A DNA stretch of 64,000 bases from Bradyrhizobium sp. PSBB068 (GTDB taxonomy: Bacteria; Pseudomonadota; Alphaproteobacteria; Rhizobiales; Xanthobacteraceae): contig CP069300.1 of NCBI GenBank assembly GCA_016839165.1, positions 7,140,001 through 7,204,000 of the forward strand. The letters run 5' to 3'. Both the position numbers and the translations under genes were made by a program. Positions 50,484 to 58,764 of the stretch are shown here, piece after piece. The notes under the pieces are model-generated. The model did not search any database and was not told where the DNA came from. It saw only the letters and a list, made by a program, of their open reading frames with translations. Within the stretch, counting starts at the first letter, position 1. Every line of letters begins with the position of its first letter.

Positions 50484-50597
50484 TGCTTCCCTGCCATCAC
50501 CGTCGGCGACATCGTCGCGACCCAGCGTGCGCTGCTCGACGAGCCCGGCATCGAGCAGCGCGTTGCGATCGTCGGCCCACAAGCAGGGCGACGCTGA
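50484..50597 (+). pseudogene. Remnant of a MetX-like (homoserine O-acetyltransferase) gene
   Basis: In frame with the preceding gene, the stretch reads FPAITVGDIVATQRALLDE and then VAIVGPQAGRR before a stop at 50595-50597. This resembles the MetX/alpha-beta hydrolase segment before the nucleophile elbow (FPxxTxxDMVxAQxxLLDxLGI...GxSMGG), but the GPSMGG motif is broken here as GPQAGR and both ends are missing. It is best read as a decayed fragment. Confidence 0.6.
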
Positions 50598-50741
50598 AAA
50601 TGCGCGCATTGAGAAGCGGTTGTCACAAAAATCCTGTTGTCGTCCTGCGCCGGGCTCGTCTACCACTGGCGTCGGAAGTTCAGGACATTTTTCAACGTGA
50701 TTGGTCGATCGCTTTATTTCGGTTCGCGAGCGCGGCGGGCC

Positions 50742-52895
50742 ATGCATGACATTCTCGGCGGCAGCGCGGCCAGTGTGCTCGGCATCACCTTCGGCCTGTC
50801 CTACGCGTTGCTGATCTTCGCCGGACCGTTGGCGCCCTATCTGTCATACGGCATCGCGGCGACATTCATCTCGTCGGCGGTGCTTGCGACCTTGATCGCG
50901 CTCGGCAGCTCGCTGCCGTTCGCAGTCGCCGGCCCTGACAGCTCCACCGCGGCGGTGACCGGCATCCTGATGGCCTCGCTGGTCGAGCGCATCGGCGCCG
51001 CCAACCCGACTGCGCCGCTGCTCACACCAGTGCTGATCACGCTGGGGCTCTCGACCATCGTCACCGGCATCGTGTTGTGCTGCCTCGGGCTGACGCGGTT
51101 CGGCCGCGCCATCCGCTACGTGCCTTACCCCGTGGTCGGCGGATTCCTCGGCGCGACCGGCCTGTTGATCGTGCTCGGCGCAATCAGGGTGATCACCGGT
51201 TACCCCGTGCAGCTCGGCACCCTCATCCACTTCACCAATATCATCACGATCTCCGAGCTCAGCGCCGCCTGCGCGATGGCGCTGGTGCTGTATCTGACCT
51301 GGCATCGATCGCGCACCCCGTTTGGGCTGCCGATCATCCTGGTCGGCGGGGTGATCGTGGCGCATCTGGTGTTCTGGATCATCGGCATCACGCCAGAGGA
51401 AGCTCACCTGACCGGCTGGACCTTCGAGCCGCCGCCGGCATCGACCTTCATGCTGCCGTGGCACGCGGCGGAGATTGCGCATTATCCGTGGTCGGCGGTG
51501 CCGGATCTGCTCGGCAACCTGATCGCCGTGGTCTTCGTCACGGCGGCGAGCACGCTGTTCAACACCACCGGCATCGAGGTCGCGGTGCATCGCGAGGCCA
51601 ATCTCGAGCGCGAGCTCAACATCACCGGCTTCGCCAATATCCTGACCGGCGCGCTGGCCGGCTATGCCGGCTGCATCTCGGTCAGCCGCTCGATCCTCAA
51701 TTTCTCCAGCGGCGGGCGTGGCCCGCTGTCGGGACTGACGGTCGCCGCGATCTCGCTGCTGATGCTGGCGGTGGCGCCGCAGCTGCCCGGCTACATGCCG
51801 AAATTCGTGCTCGGCGGGCTGCTGATCTATCTCGGCGCCGACCAGCTGCACAAATGGATGATCGAATCGCGCAAGCGGCTGTCGAAGACCGAGTATGTCT
51901 CGCTGCTCGCGATCATCGTCATCATCGTGGCCTGGGGCTTCGTGCCCGGCATCCTGATCGGCGTCATCATCGGCTGCGCCACCTTTGCGCTCAGCGCAGC
52001 GCGGGTCGAGGCGATCAAATACGGTTTCGACGGCTCGGAGTACCGCAGCTCGCTGGATCGCTCGCGCGACGACCGGAACGTGCTGCAGGCGCACGGCGGC
52101 AAGATCCAGGGGCTGACCTTGCAGAGCTACCTGTTCTTCGGCTCCGCCAACCGGCTGTACCAGCACGTCAAGGCGCTGCTGCGCGAGCGGGCGGAGTGCC
52201 GCTACCTGCTGTTCGACTTCAAGCTCGTCACCGGCGTCGATTCATCGGCGGCCTACAGCTTTGCGCAGATCAAGCGCAGCGCGCATGAGGTCGGCGTCGA
52301 GCTGGTGCTGGTGCATCTGTCGGCCAAGGCCGAACAGGTGCTGCGCGCCAGCGATTTCATTACCGAGGGCGTCTCCGTGATCGACGAGCTCGATCATGCG
52401 CTGGAATGGTGCGAGAACCAGATCATCGCACAGCACCAGGACCTCGCGCAGGAAGAGGCCGATCTGCGCGGCTGGTTCACCGGGCTGCTCGACAATGAAG
52501 GCGATGCCGATACGTTGATCCGGCGCTGCCAGCGGATCGAGGTCGACGCCGGCGAGGTCATCGTGCACGCCGGCGACGCCGCCGATTCCATGCACTTCAT
52601 CCTCGACGGCCGCGTCGGCATCATGGTGCCCGCCGACGACGGCCGCACCACGCGCGTGCGCAGCCTCGGCCGCTACACCACGATCGGCGAGATGGGCCTC
52701 GTCGCGAACACTCCACGCAGCGCCACAATCCAGGCCGAGATGCCGAGCGTGCTCTATGTGCTGAACACCCGCCAGTTCGCGGCGATCCGCGACGAGGACC
52801 CCGAGCTCAGCCACAAGCTGCTGACCTATTTCGTGTCGGTCATGGCGGAGCGGCTGACTTTCGCGAACCGCACCATCGCGGTGCTGCGGCGCTAA
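50742..52895 (+). CDS. SulP family anion transporter with STAS and cyclic-nucleotide-binding domains
   Basis: A 717-residue membrane protein. The ATG at 50742 (MHDILGGSAAS) is chosen; an upstream in-frame codon would add a basic leader. Residues about 5-420 contain the SulP core with ten or more helices (AVAGPDSSTAAVTGILM; VSRSILNFSSGGRGPLSGLT). The STAS domain spans about 445-560 (LLFDFKLVTGVDSSAAYSF) and a cNMP-binding domain about 590-705 (HAGDAADSMHFILDGRVGIM; IGEMGLVANTPRSATIQAE). The likely cargo is sulfate, bicarbonate or another anion. The fusion suggests gating by a cyclic nucleotide. Its stop overlaps that of the convergent oxidoreductase gene. Confidence 0.9.
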   Translation: MHDILGGSAASVLGITFGLSYALLIFAGPLAPYLSYGIAATFISSAVLATLIALGSSLPFAVAGPDSSTAAVTGILMASLVERIGAANPTAPLLTPVLITLGLSTIVTGIVLCCLGLTRFGRAIRYVPYPVVGGFLGATGLLIVLGAIRVITGYPVQLGTLIHFTNIITISELSAACAMALVLYLTWHRSRTPFGLPIILVGGVIVAHLVFWIIGITPEEAHLTGWTFEPPPASTFMLPWHAAEIAHYPWSAVPDLLGNLIAVVFVTAASTLFNTTGIEVAVHREANLERELNITGFANILTGALAGYAGCISVSRSILNFSSGGRGPLSGLTVAAISLLMLAVAPQLPGYMPKFVLGGLLIYLGADQLHKWMIESRKRLSKTEYVSLLAIIVIIVAWGFVPGILIGVIIGCATFALSAARVEAIKYGFDGSEYRSSLDRSRDDRNVLQAHGGKIQGLTLQSYLFFGSANRLYQHVKALLRERAECRYLLFDFKLVTGVDSSAAYSFAQIKRSAHEVGVELVLVHLSAKAEQVLRASDFITEGVSVIDELDHALEWCENQIIAQHQDLAQEEADLRGWFTGLLDNEGDADTLIRRCQRIEVDAGEVIVHAGDAADSMHFILDGRVGIMVPADDGRTTRVRSLGRYTTIGEMGLVANTPRSATIQAEMPSVLYVLNTRQFAAIRDEDPELSHKLLTYFVSVMAERLTFANRTIAVLRR

Positions 52896-54268
52896 AGTAG
52901 TCCCCGGCTTTCGCTCGCCGCGAGCTGATCCATCAGCGCCTTGTCGTCATAGCGCGCGAGCGAGAGGCTGCGGGCGAAGGCGGGCACCGGCGCGCCGACC
53001 ACGGCACAGGCGCAGAGATCGCCTGTAGCGCAGGCGCCCATTGTGCCGTAGCCGGACAGCGCAGTGGCGAGGAACACGCCTGGCGTCTTCGCGGCGCCGA
53101 TCAGCGGCCAGTTTTCCTTCGTCATCGGATAGTAGCCGCCGTAGTGCACCCGGTCGCGCGGCAACGCAGCGAGATACTGCGCAAGGCGCGGCTGCAGCCG
53201 GCTCGCCGCCCGCAGCACGACTTCGGGGAAATAGGAATTCAGCTCCGGCTCGCGGACCGGCGCGGTGATCTGCTCTTCGTTGAAGGCCCAGCCGAGCTTG
53301 ATCCACTCGCCGTGATCGCCGCCGTCGGGCCGACAATGGATGCTGCCCGGCATCGGCGCCAGCAGGCGCGCGAATTCCGGCGCCGCCGCGAGCTCCGCGC
53401 GCTCGTCGTCGGACCATGCCAACGTCTGGCCGTCGAGATCGATCGCAAACGGCATCTTGCGATCGACCGCGCGGTTACGGTCGGCGAACGCGATCTTCTG
53501 CTGCAGCACATTGACGATCGGAAGCCGCTCGCCATGCATTGCCGCGACCTGCGCGGCGAACGGGCCCGCGGCATTGACGATGATATCGGCCCTGATGGTC
53601 TGTCGCACGCCATCGGCCAGCACCTCGACGGCGAAGCGATCGGCCTTCGCAAGGCCGACCACTTTGGCCTGCTGGAATTGCGCGCCCAACGGCCGCATGG
53701 TTTCCAGCATGTACTGGCCAAGCTGCTGACCGCTGATGTCACCCGCCCTGCGGATATGCAGCGCGGTCGAGACCTCCTTGTCGAAGGTCGGGTAGTGCGG
53801 CTGAATCAGGTCGCGGCCGAGCAGCACGTCGACGCCGTCAGGCGCGGTCTGCCAGTCCGCCGAATGCGGCGGCACATAGCCGCGGCTTGCGCCTTCATGC
53901 AGGCGGATCAGCTTGGCGGCCTGTGCGCCATAGCCGGCGTAGAGCTGCTGCAACAGCTCGTCGGACTTCGTCTCACGCGTGACCAGGAGATAGCCGCGCC
54001 GCGTCATGTGGATGCGGTTGTCGCTGCGGCGCGCGATCTCCTCCATCAGATCGGTGGAGTGATTGGTAAAGTCCGCCATCGTCGGATGCGGCCACCAATT
54101 GCGGTAGTTCTCGCCCGACTGCGCCGAGGTCAGCGCCATCGGCTGTCCCTCATCGACGATCAACAGGCGCGAACGCTTGTGCTGGACGGCGAGGTAGTAG
54201 GCCGTGGCGATGCCGACAATGCCCGCACCGATCACCAGGATTTCGACGTCATTGGTCTTCACACGCAT
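52892..54268 (-). CDS. FAD-dependent oxidoreductase (DAO family)
   Basis: A 458-residue flavoprotein from the ATG at 54268. The dinucleotide fold is EILVIGAGIVGIATAYYLA at residues 9-27. The substrate-binding N-terminal half contains GENYRNWWPHPTM, and the C-terminal half LATALSGYGTMGACATGD. The family oxidises amines such as glycine, sarcosine or D-amino acids; the actual substrate is unknown. The next gene upstream on the same strand is a GntR regulator, which with the solute-binding protein suggests an amine uptake and oxidation unit. Confidence 0.88.
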   Translation of the reverse strand: MRVKTNDVEILVIGAGIVGIATAYYLAVQHKRSRLLIVDEGQPMALTSAQSGENYRNWWPHPTMADFTNHSTDLMEEIARRSDNRIHMTRRGYLLVTRETKSDELLQQLYAGYGAQAAKLIRLHEGASRGYVPPHSADWQTAPDGVDVLLGRDLIQPHYPTFDKEVSTALHIRRAGDISGQQLGQYMLETMRPLGAQFQQAKVVGLAKADRFAVEVLADGVRQTIRADIIVNAAGPFAAQVAAMHGERLPIVNVLQQKIAFADRNRAVDRKMPFAIDLDGQTLAWSDDERAELAAAPEFARLLAPMPGSIHCRPDGGDHGEWIKLGWAFNEEQITAPVREPELNSYFPEVVLRAASRLQPRLAQYLAALPRDRVHYGGYYPMTKENWPLIGAAKTPGVFLATALSGYGTMGACATGDLCACAVVGAPVPAFARSLSLARYDDKALMDQLAASESRGLL

Positions 54269-54322
54269 TCTCCGATCGGCCCGCGGCGGCGCCGGCAATA
54301 GTTCATTGGGTCCTGATGTCGA

Positions 54323-55015
54323 TCAGACCGGAGCAGCATCGCGCAACGCCTGGCGCTGCGCCGAGCGCAACGTCTTCTGCGTCTCCTCGATATGATCGCG
54401 CAGCAGCCGGACGGCCTTCTTGACCTCGCCGTCGCGGCAGAATTCAAGCAGCCTGTAGTGCTCGCGCTGCGGACGCTCCTTGCCGGTCGCCTGCGACACC
54501 AGTGCCCGGGTAAAGCGGCCGACATGACCGTAATTCGCCTCGATCATGGAGAGCAGGCGCGGACGATTGCACGGCGCATAGAGCGTGGCGTGGAATTTCC
54601 AGTTGAAGGCGCCCCATTGCGCGGGATCGGGCTCGGCGTCGTAGGCACGAAGTATCTTCGTTGCCTCCTCGAGATCGATCACGCCCATCGCGGGGATCGC
54701 CAAGCGCAAGGCATGGCACTCGAGCGCGATACGGATCTCAAGCAGCTCGATCACCTCGTCGATCGACAGGTCAGAAACGACAGCGCCGCGATTCGGCAGG
54801 AAGGTGACAAAACCTTCGGCCTCGAGCTGGCGCAACGCCTCGCGCACCGGGATGCGGCTGGTTCCGAACCGCGCGGCGAGCTCGTCCTGGCGCAGCTGCA
54901 ATCCGGGCGCCAGCTCGCCGGAGCTGATCGCAACCCGCAGCGCCTCGCGCACGGTGTCCGGCGCGGAACCGTGGGGCCCGGCTCCTCGATGGCTTGCGGC
55001 GGTTACAGGTTCCAT
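54323..55015 (-). CDS. GntR family transcriptional regulator (FadR/FCD subfamily)
   Basis: A 230-residue repressor-type protein. A winged helix-turn-helix is at about residues 20-85 (DTVREALRVAIS, RFGTSRIPVREALRQLEAEG). The FCD ligand-binding domain (about 95-215) holds the acidic/His positions for metal and carboxylate binding (RIALECHALRLAIP, FHATLYAPCNRPRLL). It is divergent from the substrate-binding protein gene and upstream of the oxidoreductase gene. The repeated sequence in the gap is its likely operator. Confidence 0.92.
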   Translation of the reverse strand: MEPVTAASHRGAGPHGSAPDTVREALRVAISSGELAPGLQLRQDELAARFGTSRIPVREALRQLEAEGFVTFLPNRGAVVSDLSIDEVIELLEIRIALECHALRLAIPAMGVIDLEEATKILRAYDAEPDPAQWGAFNWKFHATLYAPCNRPRLLSMIEANYGHVGRFTRALVSQATGKERPQREHYRLLEFCRDGEVKKAVRLLRDHIEETQKTLRSAQRQALRDAAPV

Positions 55016-55065
55016 GCGGCGTCTCGCTGGTGAGCTCGGACTGAGATATCCGACTGAGCCAGGAT

Positions 55066-55111
55066 TGTATAAAATCTGTTTGGTGATTATGCAATGCTGT
55101 GTATAAAATCT
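55066..55111. promoter_or_regulatory. Direct repeat TGTATAAAATCT, candidate GntR operator
   Basis: TGTATAAAATCT occurs at 55066-55077 and again at 55100-55111, 34 bases apart (about three helical turns), in the divergent gap between the GntR gene and the solute-binding protein gene. A related ATTTATACAGCAT lies further on, at about 55177. FCD-type regulators often bind TTGTATACAA-like sequences. Confidence 0.6.
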
Positions 55112-55153
55112 TGACCGATCGTATCCAGAACTATCGAGATCTGCGAGCGCCTG

Positions 55154-56053
55154 ATGAATCGACCCGTCAAGACATTGATTTATACAGCATTTCTTTCAGC
55201 GGCGGTCTCCGCTCCGGCGCAGGCGCAGTCCCCCAACGGCACGCTGGCCAAGATCCGCGACACCGGAGAAATCCGGCTCGGGCACCGCGACGTCTCGGTA
55301 CCGTTCTCCTATCTCGACGACAACCAGAAGCCGGTTGGCTTCGCGATGGACCTCTGCGCGCGGATCGTCGATGCGGTGAAGGGCGAGCTGAAGCTGCCCG
55401 CGCTGCAGACCAGGCTGCAGCCGATCCAGCTCTCCACCCAGATACCGCTGATCGAGAACGGGACCATCGATATCGTCTGCGGACCCGCGACCAACACGCT
55501 GGAGCGGCAGAAGGTCGTCGCCTTCAGTGACACGATCTTCGTGTCGAGCATCCGCGCTGTCGTGCGGAAGGACGCGCCGATCAGGGCCTTCGAGGACCTC
55601 GGCGGCCGGCCGGTCTCGCTGACCTCGGGCTCGACCTCGATCGGGCTGTTGAGTGCGCGCGCCCAAGCGAACAACTTTCAGACCAAGAACATCCTGACGC
55701 CGGACCATGCCGCGTCGTTCCTCGCGCTGACCACCGGGCGCAGCGAGGCCTTCGTGATGGACGACATTTTGCTGGCGAGCCTGATCGCCGGCAGCCCCAC
55801 CCCGTCGGACTGGCGCATCATCGACGACAGCCTGCGCACCGAGCCCTACGGACTGATCCTTCGCAAGGGCGATCCGGAGTTCAAGGCGCTGGTCGACAAG
55901 ACGCTGGCCGCGATGATGAAGAGCGGCGAATTCCAGGAGCTCTACGCCAAATGGTTCACGCGGCCGATTCCGCCGAAGAACGTGAACCTGAATTTCCCGA
56001 TGACGGCGCCGCTGAAGGACGCGGTGGCCAACCCGAACGACAAGGGCGTGTGA
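55154..56053 (+). CDS. Amino-acid ABC transporter substrate-binding protein (glutamate/aspartate type)
   Basis: A 299-residue periplasmic protein. The signal peptide covers about residues 1-24, ending AQAQ. The type II binding fold starts LAKIRDTGEIRLGHRDVSVPFSY, with NGTIDIVCGPATNTLERQ and the final ELYAKWFTRPIPP. Glutamate/aspartate-binding proteins (GltI type) are the closest family. No permease or ATPase gene follows; the next gene is the convergent TonB receptor. It may therefore work with a transporter encoded elsewhere. Confidence 0.9.
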   Translation: MNRPVKTLIYTAFLSAAVSAPAQAQSPNGTLAKIRDTGEIRLGHRDVSVPFSYLDDNQKPVGFAMDLCARIVDAVKGELKLPALQTRLQPIQLSTQIPLIENGTIDIVCGPATNTLERQKVVAFSDTIFVSSIRAVVRKDAPIRAFEDLGGRPVSLTSGSTSIGLLSARAQANNFQTKNILTPDHAASFLALTTGRSEAFVMDDILLASLIAGSPTPSDWRIIDDSLRTEPYGLILRKGDPEFKALVDKTLAAMMKSGEFQELYAKWFTRPIPPKNVNLNFPMTAPLKDAVANPNDKGV

Positions 56054-56096
56054 CCGGCCATCGCACGGTCGCGTGCGATGGTCACAGGCATTTCTC

Positions 56097-58379
56097 CTAG
56101 AAATCGACCGTCATCGACAGCCACAACGTGCGCGGCATGCCGCTGATCACATAGCCGGTCGGATTGCCGATCCAGTAATGCTTGTCGAACAGGTTGGTCA
56201 GCTGCGCCCTGAACGTGGTCGGACGCCCCGCGAGCGTCGTCGCATAGCGCGCACCGATGTCGAAGGTCGCCCAGTCGGGGACGCTCTGGGTGTTGTCGGC
56301 GCTGACATAGGCCCGTCTGGTGTAGATCGCGCGCGCCGTCGCGGTGAGGCCGGGCACGAAGGGCGTATCCCATTCGACGCCGAGATTGCCCTGCAGGCCG
56401 GGCGCGCCGATCGCATGATTGCCGTCGTAGAGATGGCCTTGGGTCTGGGTCAGCCGGGCATCGAGCCAGGTCACGCCGCCGAGGACGCGCACGCCCGGCG
56501 CGACCTCGCCAAAGGTATTGAGCTCGATGCCGCGATTTCTCTGCTGACCGTCGAGGCTGTAGATCTTGGTGAGCGGGTCGATCACGCCGCTCGGTTGGCT
56601 GATCTGGAACGCCGCAAGGCTCGCACCGAAGCCGCCGAAATCGAGCTTGGTGCCGACCTCGACCTGCCGAGTCTTGAAGGGCGCAAACACCGCGCTGGTG
56701 TTGACCGCGCCGGAGGGCGGCGTCGGCCCGGGCGACAGGCCTTCGATGTAGTTCGCATAAAGCGACAGCTGCTTGACAGGCCTGACCACGAGGGCGATCG
56801 ACGGTGACGTCGCGCTCTGGTCGTAATGCGTTGTCTCCAGCCCGCTGACCGGCGCGTAGCTGTTTGCGATCACCTGCTGCTGGCGTGCGCCGACGATCAG
56901 TTGCAGCATCCCGCCCATCGTCGTGAGCGTATCGGCGACGCCGACGCTGCGCAGCCCGAGGAAGCCGGACTTGCCCTCGGGGAATGTCGATACCGGCGTG
57001 CCCGCGGTCGCCAGCAGGGTCGGACTGTAGATGTTGGTGAGATAGGTCCCGTAGTTGGTCTGGCCAAGCCAATCGGTCCGGTTCTGCGCGCTGCCGCTGA
57101 CCACCACCTCATGGCCGATCGGGCCGGTATCGAAACGCGCGCGCACGCCGGCCTCACCGGAGATCGACTCGGACTTGCCGGTCTGGAAGCGGGATGTGCC
57201 CAACGCATCGCCCGCTGTGTTGAGGATCGTCGCGCCCGGATCTTCCCGCTTGTCGTAGCGGAATTCGTTGCCGCCGATCGCACCGAACACGGTGACATTG
57301 TTGCTCAGATCGTATTCCGCACGGGTCAGTCCGGTCAGGCTGCGCGACCGCGCGTAGTCGAATGGCTGCGCCAGATTGATGCGCGGATCGGGTGCGTTCG
57401 GAAGGGCTATGCCGGACACCGGCGTATAGCCGCGCTGCGCCGCCTTCATCCAGTCGTCCTGGGAGATGATGTCCGCGGACCAGCGGAATCGCTCTCCGTG
57501 ATAGTCTACGCCAAGCGAGCCGAAGCCGTTGCGCGCGGATTGCCGGTCGATGGTGGTGTTGCCGCCGTCGATTCCTCCGTTGAAGCGAACGCCCCACTCC
57601 TTCTGTTCGCCGTAGCGGCGCGCGAGGTCGAGCTCCGTTCCGAATCGTCCATCCGAGATGTAGCCGGCGGTCAGGCGCGTGAGGTCTTCCGCTGCCCGCT
57701 TGGTCACGACATTGACCGTGCCGCCGATGCTCCCCTGCGGGGCCATGCCGTTGAGGAAGGCAGCCGGTCCCTTGAGCAGCTCGATACGCTCGAGCGGCGC
57801 CGGGTTGACGCGATAGGCCGGCACCAGACCGTAGAGCCCGTTCAAGGCGATTTCGCTGTTCTCGATCCGGAAACCGCGGATGGTCAACGCATCGTAGCGG
57901 TTGCTGCTGCCGATCGCTGCGCGCACCGACGGATCGGAATTCGTCAGCACTTCCGCGACGCTGGTCGCCTGCTGATCGCGGATCGTCTTCTCCGTGTAGC
58001 TCGTCTGGCTGTACGGCGTGTCCATATAGTCCTTGTTGCCGAGCAGGCCGAGTTGCCCGCCGCGCGCGACCTGGCCGCCGATATAGGGCACCGGCAACGC
58101 CGCCTGCTGCGCACCGGCGGTCGGTGTGGCCGCTGGTGTCGGCGCGTGCTCACGCCTGCTCGCCTGATGCGATGCCGACGAGCGCGCCGACCGCGACGAT
58201 GACGGCCTGCGAACCGGCGTGCTTCGATGCTGTGGCGCGGCCACGACGACCGGCGGAAGGGACGTGGCACCGCTTGCGGGTGGCTGCTCCAGCGTCTGCG
58301 CGAGCGAAGGAATTGCAGTCAGCAGCAGAGATGCGCATGCCAGTCGGAATGCGCATGGAACGTTTGAGGTGACGAGCAT
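56097..58379 (-). CDS. TonB-dependent siderophore receptor
   Basis: A 760-residue outer-membrane receptor. A signal peptide (about 1-28) is followed by a low-complexity Ser/Arg/Pro-rich region (about 45-90) before the plug. The plug contains SYTEKTIRDQQATSVAEVL and GGTVNVVTKR. The barrel strands continue to a C-terminal Phe (SMTVDF), as expected for Bam-dependent insertion. The family imports ferric siderophores, often hydroxamates such as ferrichrome; the ligand is not known here. No clear Fur or Irr box is seen in the 385-base gap upstream, and no siderophore synthesis genes are near. Confidence 0.92.
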   Translation of the reverse strand: MLVTSNVPCAFRLACASLLLTAIPSLAQTLEQPPASGATSLPPVVVAAPQHRSTPVRRPSSSRSARSSASHQASRREHAPTPAATPTAGAQQAALPVPYIGGQVARGGQLGLLGNKDYMDTPYSQTSYTEKTIRDQQATSVAEVLTNSDPSVRAAIGSSNRYDALTIRGFRIENSEIALNGLYGLVPAYRVNPAPLERIELLKGPAAFLNGMAPQGSIGGTVNVVTKRAAEDLTRLTAGYISDGRFGTELDLARRYGEQKEWGVRFNGGIDGGNTTIDRQSARNGFGSLGVDYHGERFRWSADIISQDDWMKAAQRGYTPVSGIALPNAPDPRINLAQPFDYARSRSLTGLTRAEYDLSNNVTVFGAIGGNEFRYDKREDPGATILNTAGDALGTSRFQTGKSESISGEAGVRARFDTGPIGHEVVVSGSAQNRTDWLGQTNYGTYLTNIYSPTLLATAGTPVSTFPEGKSGFLGLRSVGVADTLTTMGGMLQLIVGARQQQVIANSYAPVSGLETTHYDQSATSPSIALVVRPVKQLSLYANYIEGLSPGPTPPSGAVNTSAVFAPFKTRQVEVGTKLDFGGFGASLAAFQISQPSGVIDPLTKIYSLDGQQRNRGIELNTFGEVAPGVRVLGGVTWLDARLTQTQGHLYDGNHAIGAPGLQGNLGVEWDTPFVPGLTATARAIYTRRAYVSADNTQSVPDWATFDIGARYATTLAGRPTTFRAQLTNLFDKHYWIGNPTGYVISGMPRTLWLSMTVDF

Positions 58380-58700
58380 GAAGTCCCCAGAGTCTTCTTC
58401 TTGGTTTCGCGTCGAACATCGTCAGAGTTCGAGCGCGACCCACCGGGGCATAAACAGCATGCGCTGTGACGCCAACTAGAACGCATCTAAGAGAGGGGAC
58501 GAAGCTTGGCCGCACGCTGCGACATCGATGTGGAAGATTCCACGCTTGGATCATTGTTTCGTTGAAGGCTGCGCGCTTATGCGGCCTTCAGACAACCATT
58601 TCGAGATTAGAGAGATTCTCGATGCGATCGCCGTCGCGGTCGAACGCGGTGAATTGTCGCAGCCTCTGAATGTCGGCAAACGATCGACAAGAGCGTGTGA

Positions 58701-58741
58701 TCAAACAAAAGCCCGGCCCTGATTCAATCAGAGCCGGGCTT
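58701..58741 (-). terminator. Terminator of the succinate-semialdehyde dehydrogenase gene
   Basis: AAGCCCGGCCCTGATT at 58709-58724 pairs with AATCAGAGCCGGGCTT at 58726-58741 (one mismatch). Read on the minus strand it is followed by TTTTGTTTG, as expected for a Rho-independent terminator of the gene that ends at 58765. The rest of 58380-58700 shows no gene that I can support. Confidence 0.85.
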
Positions 58742-58764
58742 GAGCGAGCACACGATGACGGCGA

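Noticed and set aside
58380..58700. An iron-response box upstream of the TonB-dependent receptor
   Set aside because: I searched for Fur- or Irr-like palindromes and found none convincing. Small frames here lack start signals and domains.
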